Assembly (NCBI GenBank): GCA_036172665.1
Contig: CM069875.1
Span: forward strand, 15,593,806 to 15,657,805
Source of the DNA: Prosopocoilus inquinatus
Taxonomy: Eukaryota > Arthropoda > Insecta > Coleoptera > Lucanidae
DNA length: 64,000 nucleotides
Direction of reading: 5' to 3'
Under the pieces are notes generated by a model. That model was not told where the DNA came from. It searched no databases and saw only the letters and a program-made list of their open reading frames with translations. Positions within the stretch are counted from its first letter, which is position 1. Every line of letters starts with the position of its first letter. The position numbers and the translations under genes are program-made. Below, piece after piece: positions 50,289-63,500 of the stretch.

Positions 50289-50735
50289 TAGTTTTAAACG
50301 AAACAACACGCATTAGCGTTGTTCCTGTGATGTATCTAAACAATCCTTACTTATCTAACATGTTATTTGACGTTTGGATGGACTCCAGTAAGTCTGATGT
50401 GTGATACAAAGTTTTTGGACGCAGCAGGAGCTGGAAATAGTTTTAAACGAAACAACACGTGTTAGCGTTGTTCCTGAGCTGTATCTAATCGATCCTTACT
50501 CATTTATCATGTTATTTGGCGTTTCGATGGACTCCAGTAACTCTCATGTGAGATACAAAGTTCTCGGACGCAGCAGAAGCTGGAAATAGTTTTAAACGAA
50601 ACAACACGCATTAGCGTTGTTCCTGTGATGTATCTAATCGATACTTACTCATCTATCATGTTATTTGACGTTTCGATGGACTCCAGTAACTCTAATGTGA
50701 GAAACGAAATTTTCGGACGCAGCAGAAGCTGGAAA

Positions 50736-53268
50736 TAGTTTTAAACGAAACAACACATATTAGCGTTGTTCCTGTGATGTAACTAATCGATCCTTACTCA
50801 CCTATCATGTTATTTGACGTTTGGACGGACTCCAGTAACTCTGATGAGAGATACAAAGTTCTCGGACGCAGTAGAAGCTGGAAATAGTTTTCAACGAAAC
50901 AACACGTATTAGCGTTGTTCCTGTGATGTATCTAAACGATCCTTACTTATCTAACATGTTATTTGACGTTTGGATGGACTCCAGAAAGTCAGATGTGAGA
51001 TACAAAGTTTTTGGACGCAGCAGGAGCTGGAAATAGTTTTAAACGAAACAACACGTATTAGCGTTGTTCCTGTACTGTATCTAATCGATCCTTACTCATC
51101 TATCATGTTATTTGGCGTTTCGATGGACTCCAGTAGCTCTGATGTGAGATACGACGTATTCGGACGAAGCAGAAGCTGGAAATAGTTTTAAACGAAACAA
51201 TACGCATTAGCGTTGTTCCTGTGATGTATCTAATCGATCCTTACTTATCTATCATGTTATTTGGCGTTTCGATGGACTCCAGTAACTTTGATGTGAGATA
51301 CGAAGTTCTCGGACGCAGCTGAAGCTGGAAATAGTTTTAAATGAAACAACACGTATTAGCGTTGTTCCTGTGATGTATCTAATCGAGCCTTACTCATCTA
51401 TCATGTTATTTGGCGTTTCGATGGACTCCAGTAGCTCTGATGTGAGATACGAGGTTTTCGGACGCAGCAGAAGCTGGAAATAGTTTTAAATGAAAGAACA
51501 CGCATTAGCGTTGTTCCTGTGATGTATCTAATCGATCCTTACTCATCTATCATGTTATTTGACGTTTCGATGGACTCTAGTAACTCTGATGTGAGATACG
51601 AAGTTTTTGGACGCAGCAGGAGCTGGAAATAGTTTTAAACGAAACAACACGTATTAGCGTTGTTCCTGTGATGTATCTAATCGATCCTTATTCATCTATC
51701 ATGTTATTTGACGTTTGGATGGACTCCAGTATCTCTGATGTGAGATACGATATCTTCGGACGCAGCATAAGCTGGAAATAGTTTTAAACGAAACAACACG
51801 CATTAGCGTTGTTCCTGTGATCTATCTAAACGATCCTTACTTATCTAACATGTTATTTGACGTTTCGATGGACTCAAGTAACTCTGATGTGAGATACGAT
51901 GTTTTCGGACGCAGCAGAAGCTGGAAATAGTTTTAAACGAAACAACACGCATTAGCGATGTTCCTGTGATGTACCTAATCGATCCTTACTCATCTATCAT
52001 GTTATTTTACGTTTGGATGGACTCCAGTAACTCTGATGTGAGATACAAAGTTTTTGGACGCAGCAGGAGCTGGAAATAGTTTTAAACGAGACAACACGTA
52101 TTAGCGTTGTTCCTGTGATGTATCTAATCGATCCTTACTCATCTATCATGTTATTTGGCGTTTCGATGGACTCCAGTAACTTTGATGTGAGATACGAAGT
52201 TCTCGGACGCAGCTGAAGCTGGAAATAGTTTTAAAGGAAACAACACGTACTAGCGTTGTTCCTGTGATGTATCTAATCGATCCTTACTCATCTATCATGT
52301 TATTTGACGTTTGAATGGACTCCAGTAACTCTCATGTGAGATAAAAAGTTCTCGGACGCAGCAGAAGCTGGAAATAGTTTTGAACGAACCAACACGTATT
52401 CGTCTTGTTCCTGTGATGTATCTAATCGATCCTTACTTATCTATCATGTTATTTGACGTTTGGATGGACTCCAGTATCTCTGATGTGAGATACGAAATTT
52501 TCGGACGCAGCAGAAGCTGGAAATAGTTTTAAACGAAACAACACGCATTAGCGTTGTTCCTGTGATGTATCTAAACGATCCTTACTTATCTAACATGTTA
52601 TTTGACGTTTGGATGGACTCCAGTAAGTCTGATGTGAGATACAAAGTTTTTGGACGCAGCAGGAGCTGGAAATAGTTTTAAACGAAACAACACGTATTAG
52701 CGTTGTTCCTGTGATGTATCTAATCGATCCTTACTCATCTATCATGTTATTTGGCGTTTCGATGGACTCCAGTAACTTTGATGTGAGATACGAAGTTCTC
52801 GGACGCAGCTGAAGCTGGAAATAGTTTTAAAGGAAACAACACGTACTAGCGTTGTTCCTGTGATGTATCTAATCGATCCTTACTCATCTATCATGTTATT
52901 TGGCGTTTCGATGGACTCCAGTAGCTCTGATGTGAGATACGACGTTTTCGGACGCAGCAGAAGCTGGAAATAGTTTTAAACGAAACAACACGCATTAGCG
53001 TTGTTCCTGTGATGTATCTAATCGATACTTACTCATCTATCATGTTATTTGACGTTTCGATGGACTCCAGTAACTCTAATGTGAGAAACGAAATTTTCGG
53101 ACGCAGCAGAAGCTGGAAATAGTTTTAAACGAAACAACACGCATTAGCGTTGTTCCTGTGATGTATCTAATCGATCCTTACTCATCTATCATGTTATTTG
53201 ACGTTTGGATGGACTCCAGTAAGTCTGATGTGAGATACAAAGTTTTTGGACGCAGCAGGAGCTAGAAA
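50736..53268. repeat. 17-monomer segment, partner of 58930-61313
   Basis: This segment aligns with 58930-61313, offset 8,194 bp (55 monomers minus the 1-bp deletion at 57420) and then 8,045 bp after one monomer is lost in the partner. Markers: AGAAAGTCAG near 50983 and 59177, CCTTATTCATC at 51686 and 59731, GTGATCTATC near 51817 and 59862. Both are followed by the CCTGTGCTG subtype, directly here and after one extra monomer there. Between 50289 and 50735 lie three ordinary HOR monomers. Confidence 0.85.
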
Positions 53269-54460
53269 TAGTTTTAAACGAAACAACACGTATTAGCGTT
53301 GTTCCTGTGCTGTATCTAATCGATCCTTACTTATCTATCATGTTATTTGACGTTTCGATGCACTCCAGTAACTCTGATGAGAGATACGACGTTTTCGGAC
53401 GCAGCAGAAGCTGGAAATAGTTTTAAACGAAACAACACGTATTAGCGTTGTTCCTGTGATGTATCTAAACGATCCTTACTCATCTATCATGTTATTTGAC
53501 GTTTGGATGGACTCCAGTAACTCTGATGTGAGATACAAAGTTTTTGGACGCAGCAGAAGCTGGAAATAGTTTAGAACGAAAAAACACGTATTAGCGTTGT
53601 TCCTGTGATGTAACTAATCGATCCTTACTCACCTATCATGTTATTTGAAGTTTGGACGGACTCCAGTAACTCTGATGAGAGATACAAAGTTCTCGGACGC
53701 AGTAGAAGCTGGAAATAGTTTTAAACGAAACAACACGCATTAGCGTTGTTCCTGTGATGTATCTAAACGATCCTTACTTATCTAACATGTTATTTGACGT
53801 TTGGATGGACTCCAGTAAGTCTGATGTGAGATACAAAGTTTTTGGACGCAGCAGGAGCTGGAAATAGTTTTAAACGAAACAACACGTATTAGCTTTGTTC
53901 CTGTGATGTATCTAATCGATCCTTACTCATCTATCATGTTATTTGGCGTTTCGATGGACTCCAGTAACTTTGATGTGAGATACGAAGTTCTCGGACGCAG
54001 CTGAAGCTGGAAATAGTTTTAAAGGAAACAACACGTACTAGCGTTGTTCCTGTGATGTATCTAATCGATCCTTACTCATCTATCATGTTATTTGGCGTTT
54101 CGATGGACTCCAGTAGCTCTGATGTGAGATACGACGTTTTCGGACGCAGCAGAAGCTGGAAATAGTTTTAAACGAAATAACACGCATTAGCGTTGTTCCT
54201 GTGATGTATCTAATCGATACTTACTCATCTATCATGTTATTTGACGTTTCGATGGACTCCAGTAACTCTAATGTGAGAAACGAAATTTTCGGACGCAGCA
54301 GAAGCTGGAAATAGTTTTAAACGAAACAACACGCATTAGTGTTGTTCCTGTGATGTATCTAATCGATCCTTACTCATCTATCATGTTATTTGACGTTTGG
54401 ATGGACTCCAGTAAGTCTGATGTGAGATACAAAGTTTTTGGACGCAGCAGGAGCTAGAAA
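53269..54460. repeat. 8-monomer unit, third copy (1,192 bp)
   Basis: Same eight-subtype order as 41052-42243, 12,217 bp downstream (82 monomers minus the 1-bp deletion). It is followed by another CCTGTGCTG monomer at 54461, but after that one monomer the order switches to AAATGAAACAACACGC with GACTCTAG. The repeat array here therefore holds one complete copy plus one monomer. Confidence 0.86.
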
Positions 54461-56099
54461 TAGTTTTAAACGAAACAACACGTATTAGCGTTGTTCCTGT
54501 GCTGTATCTAATCGATCCTTACTTATCTATCATGTTATTTGACGTTTCGATGCACTCCAGTAACTCTGATGAGAGATACGACGTTTTCGGACGCAGCAGA
54601 AGCTGGAAATAGTTTTAAATGAAACAACACGCATTAGCGTTGTTCCTGTGATGTATCTAATCGATCCTTACTCATCTATCATGTTATTTGACGTTTCGAT
54701 GGACTCTAGTAACTCTGATGTGAGATACGAAGTTTTTGGACGCAGCAGGAGCTGGAAATAGTTTTAAACGAAACAACACGTATTAGCGTTGTTCCTGTGA
54801 TGTATCTAATCGATCCTTATTCATCTATCATGTTATTTGACGTTTGGATGGACTCCAGTATCTCTGATGTGAGATACGATATCTTCGGACGCAGCATAAG
54901 CTGGAAATAGTTTTAAACGAAACAACACGCATTAGCGTTGTTCCTGTGATGTATCTAATCGATCCTTACTCATCTATCATGTTACTTGGCGTTTCGATGG
55001 ACTCCAGTAACTTTGATGTGAGATACGAAGTTCTCGGACGCAGCTGAAGCTGGAAATAGTTTTAAAGGAAACAACACGTATTAGCGTTGTTCCTGTGATG
55101 TATCTAATCGATCCTTACTCATCTATCATGTTATTTGGCGTTTCGATGGACTCCAGTAACTTTGATGTGAGATACGAAGTTCTCGGACGCAGCTGAAGCT
55201 GGAAATAGTTTTAAATGAAACAACACGTATTAGCGTTGTTCCTGTGATGTATCTAATCGATCCTTACTCATCTATCATGTTATTTGGCGTTTCGATGGAC
55301 TCCAGTAACTCTGATGTGAGATACGACGTTTTCGGACGCAGCAGAAGCTGGAAATAGTTTTAAATGAAACAACACGCATTAGCTTAGTTCCTGTGATGTA
55401 TCTAATCGATCCTTACTCATCTATCATGTTATTTGACGTTTGAATGGACTCCAGTAACTCTCATGTGAGATACAAAGTTCTCGGACGCAGCAGAAGCTGG
55501 AAATAGTTTTGAACGAAACAACACGTATTCGTCTTGTTCCTGTGATGTATCCAATCGATCCTTACTTATCTATCATTTTATTTGACGTTTGGATGGACTC
55601 CAGTATCTCTGATGTGAGATACGAAATTTTCGGACGCAGCAGAAGCTGGAAATAGTTTTAAACGAAACAACACGCATTAGCGTTGTTCCTGTGATGTATC
55701 TAAACGATCCTTACTTATCTAACATGTTATTTGACGTTTGGATGGACTCCAGTAAGTCTGATGTGAGATACAAAGTTTTTGGACGCAGCAGGAGCTGGAA
55801 ATAGTTTTAAACGAAACAACACGTATTAGCGTTGTTCCTGTGATGTATCTAATCGATCCTTACTTATCTAACATGTCATTTGATGTTTGGATGGACTCCA
55901 GTAACTTTGATGTGAGATACGACGTTTTCGGACGCAGCAGATGCTGGAAATAGATTTAAACGAAACAACACGCATTAGCGTTGTTCCTGTTATGTATCTA
56001 ATCGATCCTTACTCAGCTATCATGTTATTTGACGTTTGGATGGACTCCAGTAAGTCTGATGTGAGATACAAAGTTTTTGGACGCAGCAGGAGCTAGAAA
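54461..56099. repeat. Eleven-monomer mosaic between 8-mer relatives
   Basis: This block resembles 43.1-44.9 kb at 77 monomers offset (AAATGAAACAACACGC at 43144 and 54617), but with monomers removed in between. It includes the CATGTTACTTGG subtype, the TATTCGTCTTG subtype and the GATGCTGGAAATAGATTTAA marker at 55940. CTTAGTTCCTG near 55384 is private (relatives have CTTTGTTCCTG). Confidence 0.78.
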
Positions 56100-56993
56100 T
56101 AGTTTTAAACGAAACAACACGTATTAGCGTTGTTCCTGTGCTGTATCTAATCGATCCTTACTTATCTATCATGTTATTTGACGTTTCGATGCACTCCAGT
56201 AACTCTGATGAGAGATACGACGTTTTCGGACGCAGCAGAAGCTGGAAATAGTTTTAAACGAAACAGCACGTATTAGCGTTGTTCCTGTGATGTATCTAAA
56301 CGATCCTTACTAATCTATCATGTTATTTGACGTTTGGATGGACTCCAGTAACTCTGATGTGAGATACAAAGTTTTTGGACGCAGCAGAAGCTGGTAATAG
56401 TTTAGAACGAAAAAACACGTATTAGCGTTGTTCCTGTGATGTAACTAATCGATCCTTACTCACCTATCATGTTATTTGAAGTTTGGACGGACTCCAGTAA
56501 CTCTGATGAGAGATACAAAGTTCTCGGACGCAGTAGAAGCTGGAAATAGTTTTAAACGAAACAACACGTATTAGCGTTGTTCCTGTGATGTATCTAAACG
56601 ATCCTTACTTATCTAACATGTTATTTGACGTTTGGATGGACTCCAGTAAGTCTGATGTGAGATACAAAGTTTTTGGACGCAGCAGGAGCTGGAAATAGTT
56701 TTAAACGAAACAACACGTATTAGCGTTGTTCCTGTGATGTATCTAATCGATCCTTACTCATCTATCATGTTATTTGGCGTTTCGATGGACTCCAGTAACT
56801 TTGATGTGAGATACGAAGTTCTCGGACGCAGCTGAAGCTGGAAATAGTTTTAAAGGAAACAACACGTACTAGCGTTGTTCCTGTGATGTATCTAATCGAT
56901 CCTTACTCATCTATCATGTTATTTGGCGTTTCGATGGACTCCAGTAGCTCTGATGTGAGATACGACGTTTTCGGACGCAGCAGAAGCTGGAAA
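56100..56993. repeat. 8-monomer unit, six-monomer copy related to 42244-43136
   Basis: The CCTGTGCTG marker lies at 56139. It is followed by the CTGGTAATAG and TAGTTTAGAACG monomers (56398), shared with 42541 at exactly 93 monomers. Both copies stop after six monomers and continue with the same AAATGAAACAACACGC/GACTCTAG subtype. The truncation at six is therefore ancestral to the two blocks. Confidence 0.86.
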
Positions 56994-58929
56994 TAGTTTT
57001 AAATGAAACAACACGCATTAGCGTTGTTCCTGTGATGTATCTAATCGATCCTTACTCATCTATCATGTTATTTGACGTTTCGATGGACTCTAGTAACTCT
57101 GATGTGAGATACGAAGTTTTTGGACGCAGCAGGAGCTGGAAATAGTTTTAAACGAAACAAGACGTATTAGCGTTGTTCCTGTGATGTATCTAATCGATCC
57201 TTATTCATCTATCATGTTATTTGACGTTTGGATGGACTCCAGTATCTCTGATGTGAGATACGATATCTTCGGACGCAGCATAAGCTGGAAATAGTTTTAA
57301 ACGAAACAACACGCATTAGCGTTGTTCCTGTGATGTATCTAATCGATCCTTACTTATCTAACATGTTATTTGACGTTTCGATGGACTCAAGTTACTCTGA
57401 TGTGAGGTACGATGTTTTCGACGCAGCAGAAGCTGGAAATAGTTTTAAACGAAACAACACGCATTAGCGATGTTCCTGTGATGTATCTAATCGATCCTTA
57501 CTCATCTATCATGTTATTTTACGTTTGGATGGACTCCAGTAACTCTGATGTGAGATACGAAGTTTTTGGACGCAGCAGGAGCTGGAAATAGTTTTAAACG
57601 AAACAACACGTATTAGCGTTGTTCCTGTGATGTATCTAATCGATCCTTACTCATCTATCATGTTATTTGACGTTTGGATGTACTCCAGTATCTATGATGT
57701 GAGATACGAAATCTTCGGACGCAGCATAAGCTGGAAATAGTTTTAAACGAAACAACACGCATTAGCGTTGTTCCTGTGATGTATCTAATCGATCCTTACT
57801 CATCTATCATGTTACTTGGCGTTTCGATGGACTCCAGTAACTTTGATGTGAGATACGAAGTTCTCGGACGCAGCTGAAGCTGGAAATAGTTTTAAAGGAA
57901 ACAACACGTATTAGCGTTGTTCCTGTGATGTATCTAATCGATCCTTACTCATCTATCATGTTATTTGGCGTTTCGATGGACTCCAGTAACTTTGATGTGA
58001 GATACGAAGTTCTCGGACGCAGCTGAAGCTGGAAATAGTTTTAAATGAAACAACACGTATTAGCGTTGTTCCTGTGATGTATCTAATCGATCCTTACTCA
58101 TCTATCATGTTATTTGGCGTTTCGATGGACTCCAGTAACTCTGATGTGAGATACGACGTTTTCGGACGCAGCAGAAGCTGGAAATAGTTTTAAATGAAAC
58201 AACACGCATTAGCTTTGTTCCTGTGATGTATCTAATCGATCCTTACTCATCTATCATGTTATTTGACGTTTGAATGGACTCCAGTAACTCTCATGTGAGA
58301 TACAAAGTTCTCGGACGCAGCAGAAGCTGGAAATAGTTTTGAACGAAACAACACGTATTCGTCTTGTTCCTGTGATGTATCCAATCGATCCTTACTTATC
58401 TATCATTTTATTTGACGTTTGGATGGACTCCAGTATCTCTGATGTGAGATACGAAATTTTCGGACGCAGCAGAAGCTGGAAATAGTTTTAAACGAAACAA
58501 CACGCATTAGCGTTGTTCCTGTGATCTATCTAAACGATCCTTACTTATCTAACATGTTATTTGACGTTTCGATGGACTCAAGTAACTCTGATGTGAGATA
58601 CGACGTTTTCGGACGCAGCAGATGCTGGAAATAGATTTAAACGAAACAACACGCATTAGCGTTGTTCCTGTTATGTATCTAATCGATCCTTACTCATCTA
58701 ACATGTTATTTGGCGTTTCGATGGACTCCAGTAACTCTAATGTGAGAAACGAAATTTTCGGACGCAGCAGAAGCTGGAAATAGTTTTAAACGAAACAACA
58801 CATATTAGCGTTGTTCCTGTGATGTAACTAATCGATCCTTACTTAGCTACTATGTTATTTGACGTTTCGATAGACTCCAGTAACTCTAATGTGAGATACG
58901 AAATTTTCGGACGCAGCAGAAGCTGGAAA
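56994..58929. repeat. Mosaic region, relative of 54.6-56.0 kb
   Basis: This stretch starts with the same subtypes as 54610 onward, 16 monomers later, then contains three monomers missing there. From about 57.9 kb the offset becomes 19 monomers (AAAGG at 55064 and 57894). It includes the unusual subtype GGATGTACTCC with AGTATCTATGATG near 57678, also seen near 46056 and 62000. Only satellite DNA is present. Confidence 0.78.
57292..57439. repeat. 148-bp monomer with a 1-bp deletion
   Basis: Near 57420 the monomer reads TTTTCGACGCAGC where relatives read TTTTCGGACGCAGC, so one G is missing. It also carries private changes AAGTTACTC and GTGAGGTAC. This is the second of two single-base deletions in the window and accounts for the one-base shortfall in the offset between 50970 and 59164. 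Confidence 0.9.
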
Positions 58930-61313
58930 TAGTTTTAAACGAAACAACACATATTAGCGTTGTTCCTGTGATGTAACTAATCGATCCTTACTCACCTATC
59001 ATGTTATTTGACGTTTGGACGGACTCCAGTAACTCTGATGAGAGATACAAAGTTCTCGGACGCAGTAGAAGCTGGAAATAGTTTTCAACGAAACAACACG
59101 TATTAGCGTTGTTCCTGTGATGTATCTAAACGATCCTTACTTATCTAACATGTTATTTGACGTTTGGATGGACTCCAGAAAGTCAGATGTGAGATACAAA
59201 GTTTTTGGGCGCAGCAGGAGCTGGAAATAGTTTTAAACGAAACAACACGTATTAGCGTTGTTCCTGTACTGTATCTAATCGATCCTTACTCATCTATCAT
59301 GTTATTTGGCGTTTCGATGGACTCCAGTAGCTCTGATGTGAGATACGACGTTTTCGGACGAAGCAGAAGCTGGAAATAGTTTTAAACGAAACAATACGCA
59401 TTAGCGTTGTTCCTGTGATGTATCTAATCGATCCTTACTTATCTATCATGTTATTTGGCGTTTCGATGGACTCCAGTAACTTTGATGTGAGATACGAAGT
59501 TCTCGGACGCAGCTGAAGCTGGAAATAGTTTTAAATGAAACAACACGTATTAGCGTTGTTCCTGTGATGTATCTAATCGATCCTTACTCATCTATCATGT
59601 TATTTGACGTTTCGATGGACTCTAGTAACTCTGATGTGAGATACGAAGTTTTTGGACGCAGCAGGAGCTGGAAATAGTTTTAAACGAAACAACACGTATT
59701 AGCGTTGTTCCTGTGATGTATCTAATCGATCCTTATTCATCTATCATGTTATTTGACGTTTGGATGGACTCCAGTATCTCTGATGTGAGATACGATATCT
59801 TCGGACGCAGCATAAGCTGGAAATAGTTTTAAACGAAACAACACGCATTAGCGTTGTTCCTGTGATCTATCTAAACGATCCTTACTTATCTAACATGTTA
59901 TTCGACGTTTCGATGGACTCAAGTAACTCTGATGTGAGATACGATGTTTTCGGACGCAGCAGAAGCTGGAAATAGTTTTAAACGAAACAACACGCATTAG
60001 TGATGTTCCTGTGATGTACCTAATCGATCCTTACTCATCTATCATGTTATTTTACGTTTGGATGGACTCCAGTAACTCTGATGTGAGATACAAAGTTTTT
60101 GGACGCAGCAGGAGCTGGAAATAGTTTTAAACGAAACAACACGTATTAGCGTTGTTCCTGTGATGTATCTCATCGATCCTTACTCATCTATCATGTTATT
60201 TGGCGTTTCGATAGACTCCAGTAACTTTGATGTGAGATACGAAGTTCTCGGACGCAGCTGAAGCTGGAAATAGTTTTAAAGGAAACAACACGTACTAGCG
60301 TTGTTCCTGTGATGTATCTAATCGATCCTTACTCATCTATCATGTTATTTGACGTTTGAATGGACTCCAGTAACTCTCATGTGAGATACAAAGTTCTCGG
60401 ACGCAGCAGAAGCTGGAAATAGTTTTGAACGAACCAACACGTATTCGTCTTGTTCCTGTGATGTATCTAATCGATCCTTACTTATCTATCATGTTATTTG
60501 ACGTTTGGATGGACTCCAGTATCTCTGATGTGAGATACGAAATTTTCGGACGCAGCAGAAGCTGGAAATAGTTTTAAACGAAACAACATGCATTAGCGTT
60601 GTTCCTGTGATGTATCTAAACGATCCTTACTTATCTAACATGTTATTTGCCGTTTGGATGGACTCCAGTAAGTCTGATGTGAGATACAAAGTTTTTGGAC
60701 GCAGCAGGAGCTGGAAATAGTTTTAAACGAAACAACACGTATTAGCGTTGTTCCTGTGATGTATCTAATCGATCCTTACTCATCTATCATGTTATTTGGC
60801 GTTTCGATGGACTCCAGTAACTTAGATGTGAGATACGAAGTTCTCGGACGCAGCTGAAGCTGGAAATAGTTTTAAAGGAAACAACACGTACTAGCGTTGT
60901 TCCTGTGATGTATCTAATCGATCCTTACTCATCTATCATGTTATTTGGCGTTTCGATGGACTCCAGTAGCTCTGATGTGAGATACGACGTTTTCGGACGC
61001 AGCAGAAGCTGGAAATAGTTTTAAACGAAACAACACGCATTAGCGTTGTTCCTGTGATGTATCTAATCGATACTTACTCATCTATCATGTTATTTGACGT
61101 TTCGATGGACTCCAGTAACTCTAATGTGAGAAACGAAATTTTCGGACGCAGCAGAAGCTGGAAATAGTTTTAAACGAAACAACACGCATTAGCGTTGTTC
61201 CTGTGATGTATCTAATCGATCCTTACTCATCTATCATGTTATTTGACGTTTGGATGGACTCCAGTAAGTCTGATGTGAGATACAAAGTTTTTGGACGCAG
61301 CAGGAGCTAGAAA
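58930..61313. repeat. 16-monomer segment, partner of 50736-53268
   Basis: Second member of the 17/16-monomer pair. It lacks one unit because the monomer at 59526-59674 fuses the left half of one subtype (AAATGAAACAACACGTATT) with the right half of the next (GACTCTAG, AGTTTTTGG, CAGGAGC). Private changes include GTTTTTGGGCGC near 59205, CATTAGTGATG near 59996 and TTTGCCGTTTGG near 60647. Confidence 0.85.
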
Positions 61314-62207
61314 TAGTTTTAAACGAAACAACACGTATTAGCGTTGTTCCTGTTATGTATCTAATCGATCCTTACTCATCTATCATGTTATTTGACGTTT
61401 GGATGGACTCCAGTAAGTCTGATGTGAGATACAAAGTTTTTGGACGCAGCAGGAGCTAGAAATAGTTTTAAACGAAACAACACGTATTAGCGTTGTTCCT
61501 GTGCTGTATCTAATCGATCCTTACTTATCTATCATGTTATTTGACGTTTCGATGCACTCCAGTAACTCTGATGAGAGATACGACGTTTTCGGACGCAGCA
61601 GAAGCTGGAAATAGTTTTAAATGAAACAACACGCATTAGCGTTGTTCCTGTGATGTATCTAATCGATCCTTACTTATCTAACATGTTATTTGACGTTTCG
61701 ATGGACTCAAGTAACTCTGATGTGAGATACGATGTTTTCGGACGCAGCAGAAGCTGGAAATAGTTTTAAACGAAACAACACGCATTAGCGATGTTCCTGT
61801 GATGTATCTAATCGATCCTTACTCATCTATCATGTTATTTTACGTTTGGATGGACTCCAGTAACTCTGATGTGAGATACGAAGTTTTTGGACGCAACAGG
61901 AGCTGGAAATAGTTTTAAACGAAACAACACGTATTAGCGTTGTTCCTGTGATGTATCTAATCGATCCTTACTCATCTATCATGTTATTTGACGTTTGGAT
62001 GTACTCCAGTATCTATGATGTGAGATACGAAATCTTCGGACGCAGCATAAGCTGGAAATAGTTTTAAACGAAACAACACGCATTAGCGTTGTTCCTGTGA
62101 TGTATCTAATCGATCCTTACTCATCTATCATGTTACTTGGCGTTTCGATGGACTCCAGTAACTTTGATGTGAGATACGAAGTTCTCGGACGCAGCTGAAG
62201 CTGGAAA
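61314..62207. repeat. Six monomers following the 16-monomer segment
   Basis: 61314-61462 repeats the right half of the previous monomer (GTAAGTCTG, GAGCTAG) but with GTTATG, a one-unit expansion relative to 53.1-53.3 kb. The CCTGTGCTG subtype follows at 61463. The subtypes with GACTCAAG, TTTTACG, GGATGTACTCC and GTTACTTGG then repeat the order of 57.3-57.9 kb. Confidence 0.78.
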
Positions 62208-62528
62208 TAGTTTTAATCGAAACAACACGTATTAGCGTTGTTCCTGTGCTGTATCTAATCGATCCTTACTCTTCTATCATGTTATTTGACGTTTGGATGG
62301 ACTCCAGCATCTCTGATGTGAGATACGAAATTTTCTTACGCAGCAGAAGCTGGAAATAGTTTTAAACGAAACAACACGCATTAGCGTTGTTCCTGTGATG
62401 TATCTAAACGATCCTTACTTATCTAACATGTTATTTGACGTTTGGATGGACTCCAGTAAGTCTGATGTGACATACGACATTTTCGGACGCAGCAGAAGCT
62501 GGAAATAGTTCTAAACGAAACAACACGC

Positions 62529-63014
62529 ATTAGCGATGTTCCTGTGCTGTATCTAATCGATCCTTACTCATCTATCATGTTATTTTACGTTTGGATGGAC
62601 TCCAGTAACTCTGATGTTAGATACAAAGTTTTTGGACGCAGCAGAAGCTGGAAATAGTTTTGAACGAAACAACACGTATTAGCGTTGTTCCTGTGATGTA
62701 TCTAATCGATCGTTACTTAGCTACTATGTTATTTGACGTTTCGATATACTCCAGTAACTCTAATGTGAGATACGAAATTTTCGGACGCAGCAGCAGCTGG
62801 AAATAGTTTTAAACGAAACAACACATATTAGCGTTGTTCCTGTGATGTATCTAATCGATCCTTACTCATCTATCATGTTATTTAACGTTTGGACGGACTC
62901 CAGTAACTCTGATGTGAGATACAAAGTTCTCGGACGCAGCAGAAGCTGGAAATAGTTTTGAACGAAACAACACGTATTAGCGTTGTTCCTGTGATGTATC
63001 TAAACGATCCTTAC
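62529..63014. repeat. 486-bp tandem duplication, copy 1
   Basis: The unit runs from ATTAGCGATG to AAACGATCCTTAC and comprises three monomers plus 39 bp. It is followed without gap by a second copy. Aligned by hand, the two copies differ at seven bases (about 1.4%) with no indel. Confidence 0.92.
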
Positions 63015-63500
63015 ATTAGCGATGTTCCTGTGATGTATCTAATCGATCCTTACTCATCTATCATGTTATTTTACGTTTGGATGGACTCCAGTAACTCTGA
63101 TGTGAGATACAAAGTTTTTGGACGCAGCAGAAGCTGGAAATAGTTTTGAACGAAACAACACGTATTAGCGTTGTTCCTGTGATGTATCTAATCGATACTT
63201 ACTTAGCTACTATGTTATTTGACGTTTCGATGGACTCCAGTAACTCTAATGTGAGATACGAAATTTTCGGACGCAGCAGCAGCTGGAAATAGTTTTAAAC
63301 GAAACAACACATATTAGCGTTGTTCCTGTTATGTATCTAATCGATCCTTACTCATCTATCATGTTATTTAACGTTTGGACGGACTCCAGTAACTCTGATG
63401 TGAGATACAAAGTTCTCGGACGCAGCAGAAGCTGGAAATAGTTTTGAACGAAACAACACGTATTAGCGTTGTTCCTGTGATGTATCTAAACGATCCTTAC
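63015..63500. repeat. 486-bp tandem duplication, copy 2
   Basis: Second copy of 62529-63014. The junction at 63014/63015 reads CCTTAC|ATTAGCG, so a monomer is cut 39 bp out of register. The distance between equivalent TATTT blocks is 188 bp (62879 to 63067) instead of 149. The second copy ends in CCTTAC at 63500 and continues into the normal TCATCT, which fixes the duplication boundary to within a base or two of microhomology. Confidence 0.92.

Noticed and set aside
62958..63143. Open frame containing an internal repeat of 13 residues
   Set aside because: Produced by the 39-bp out-of-register junction in the satellite; it is a consequence of the 486-bp duplication and not a protein.
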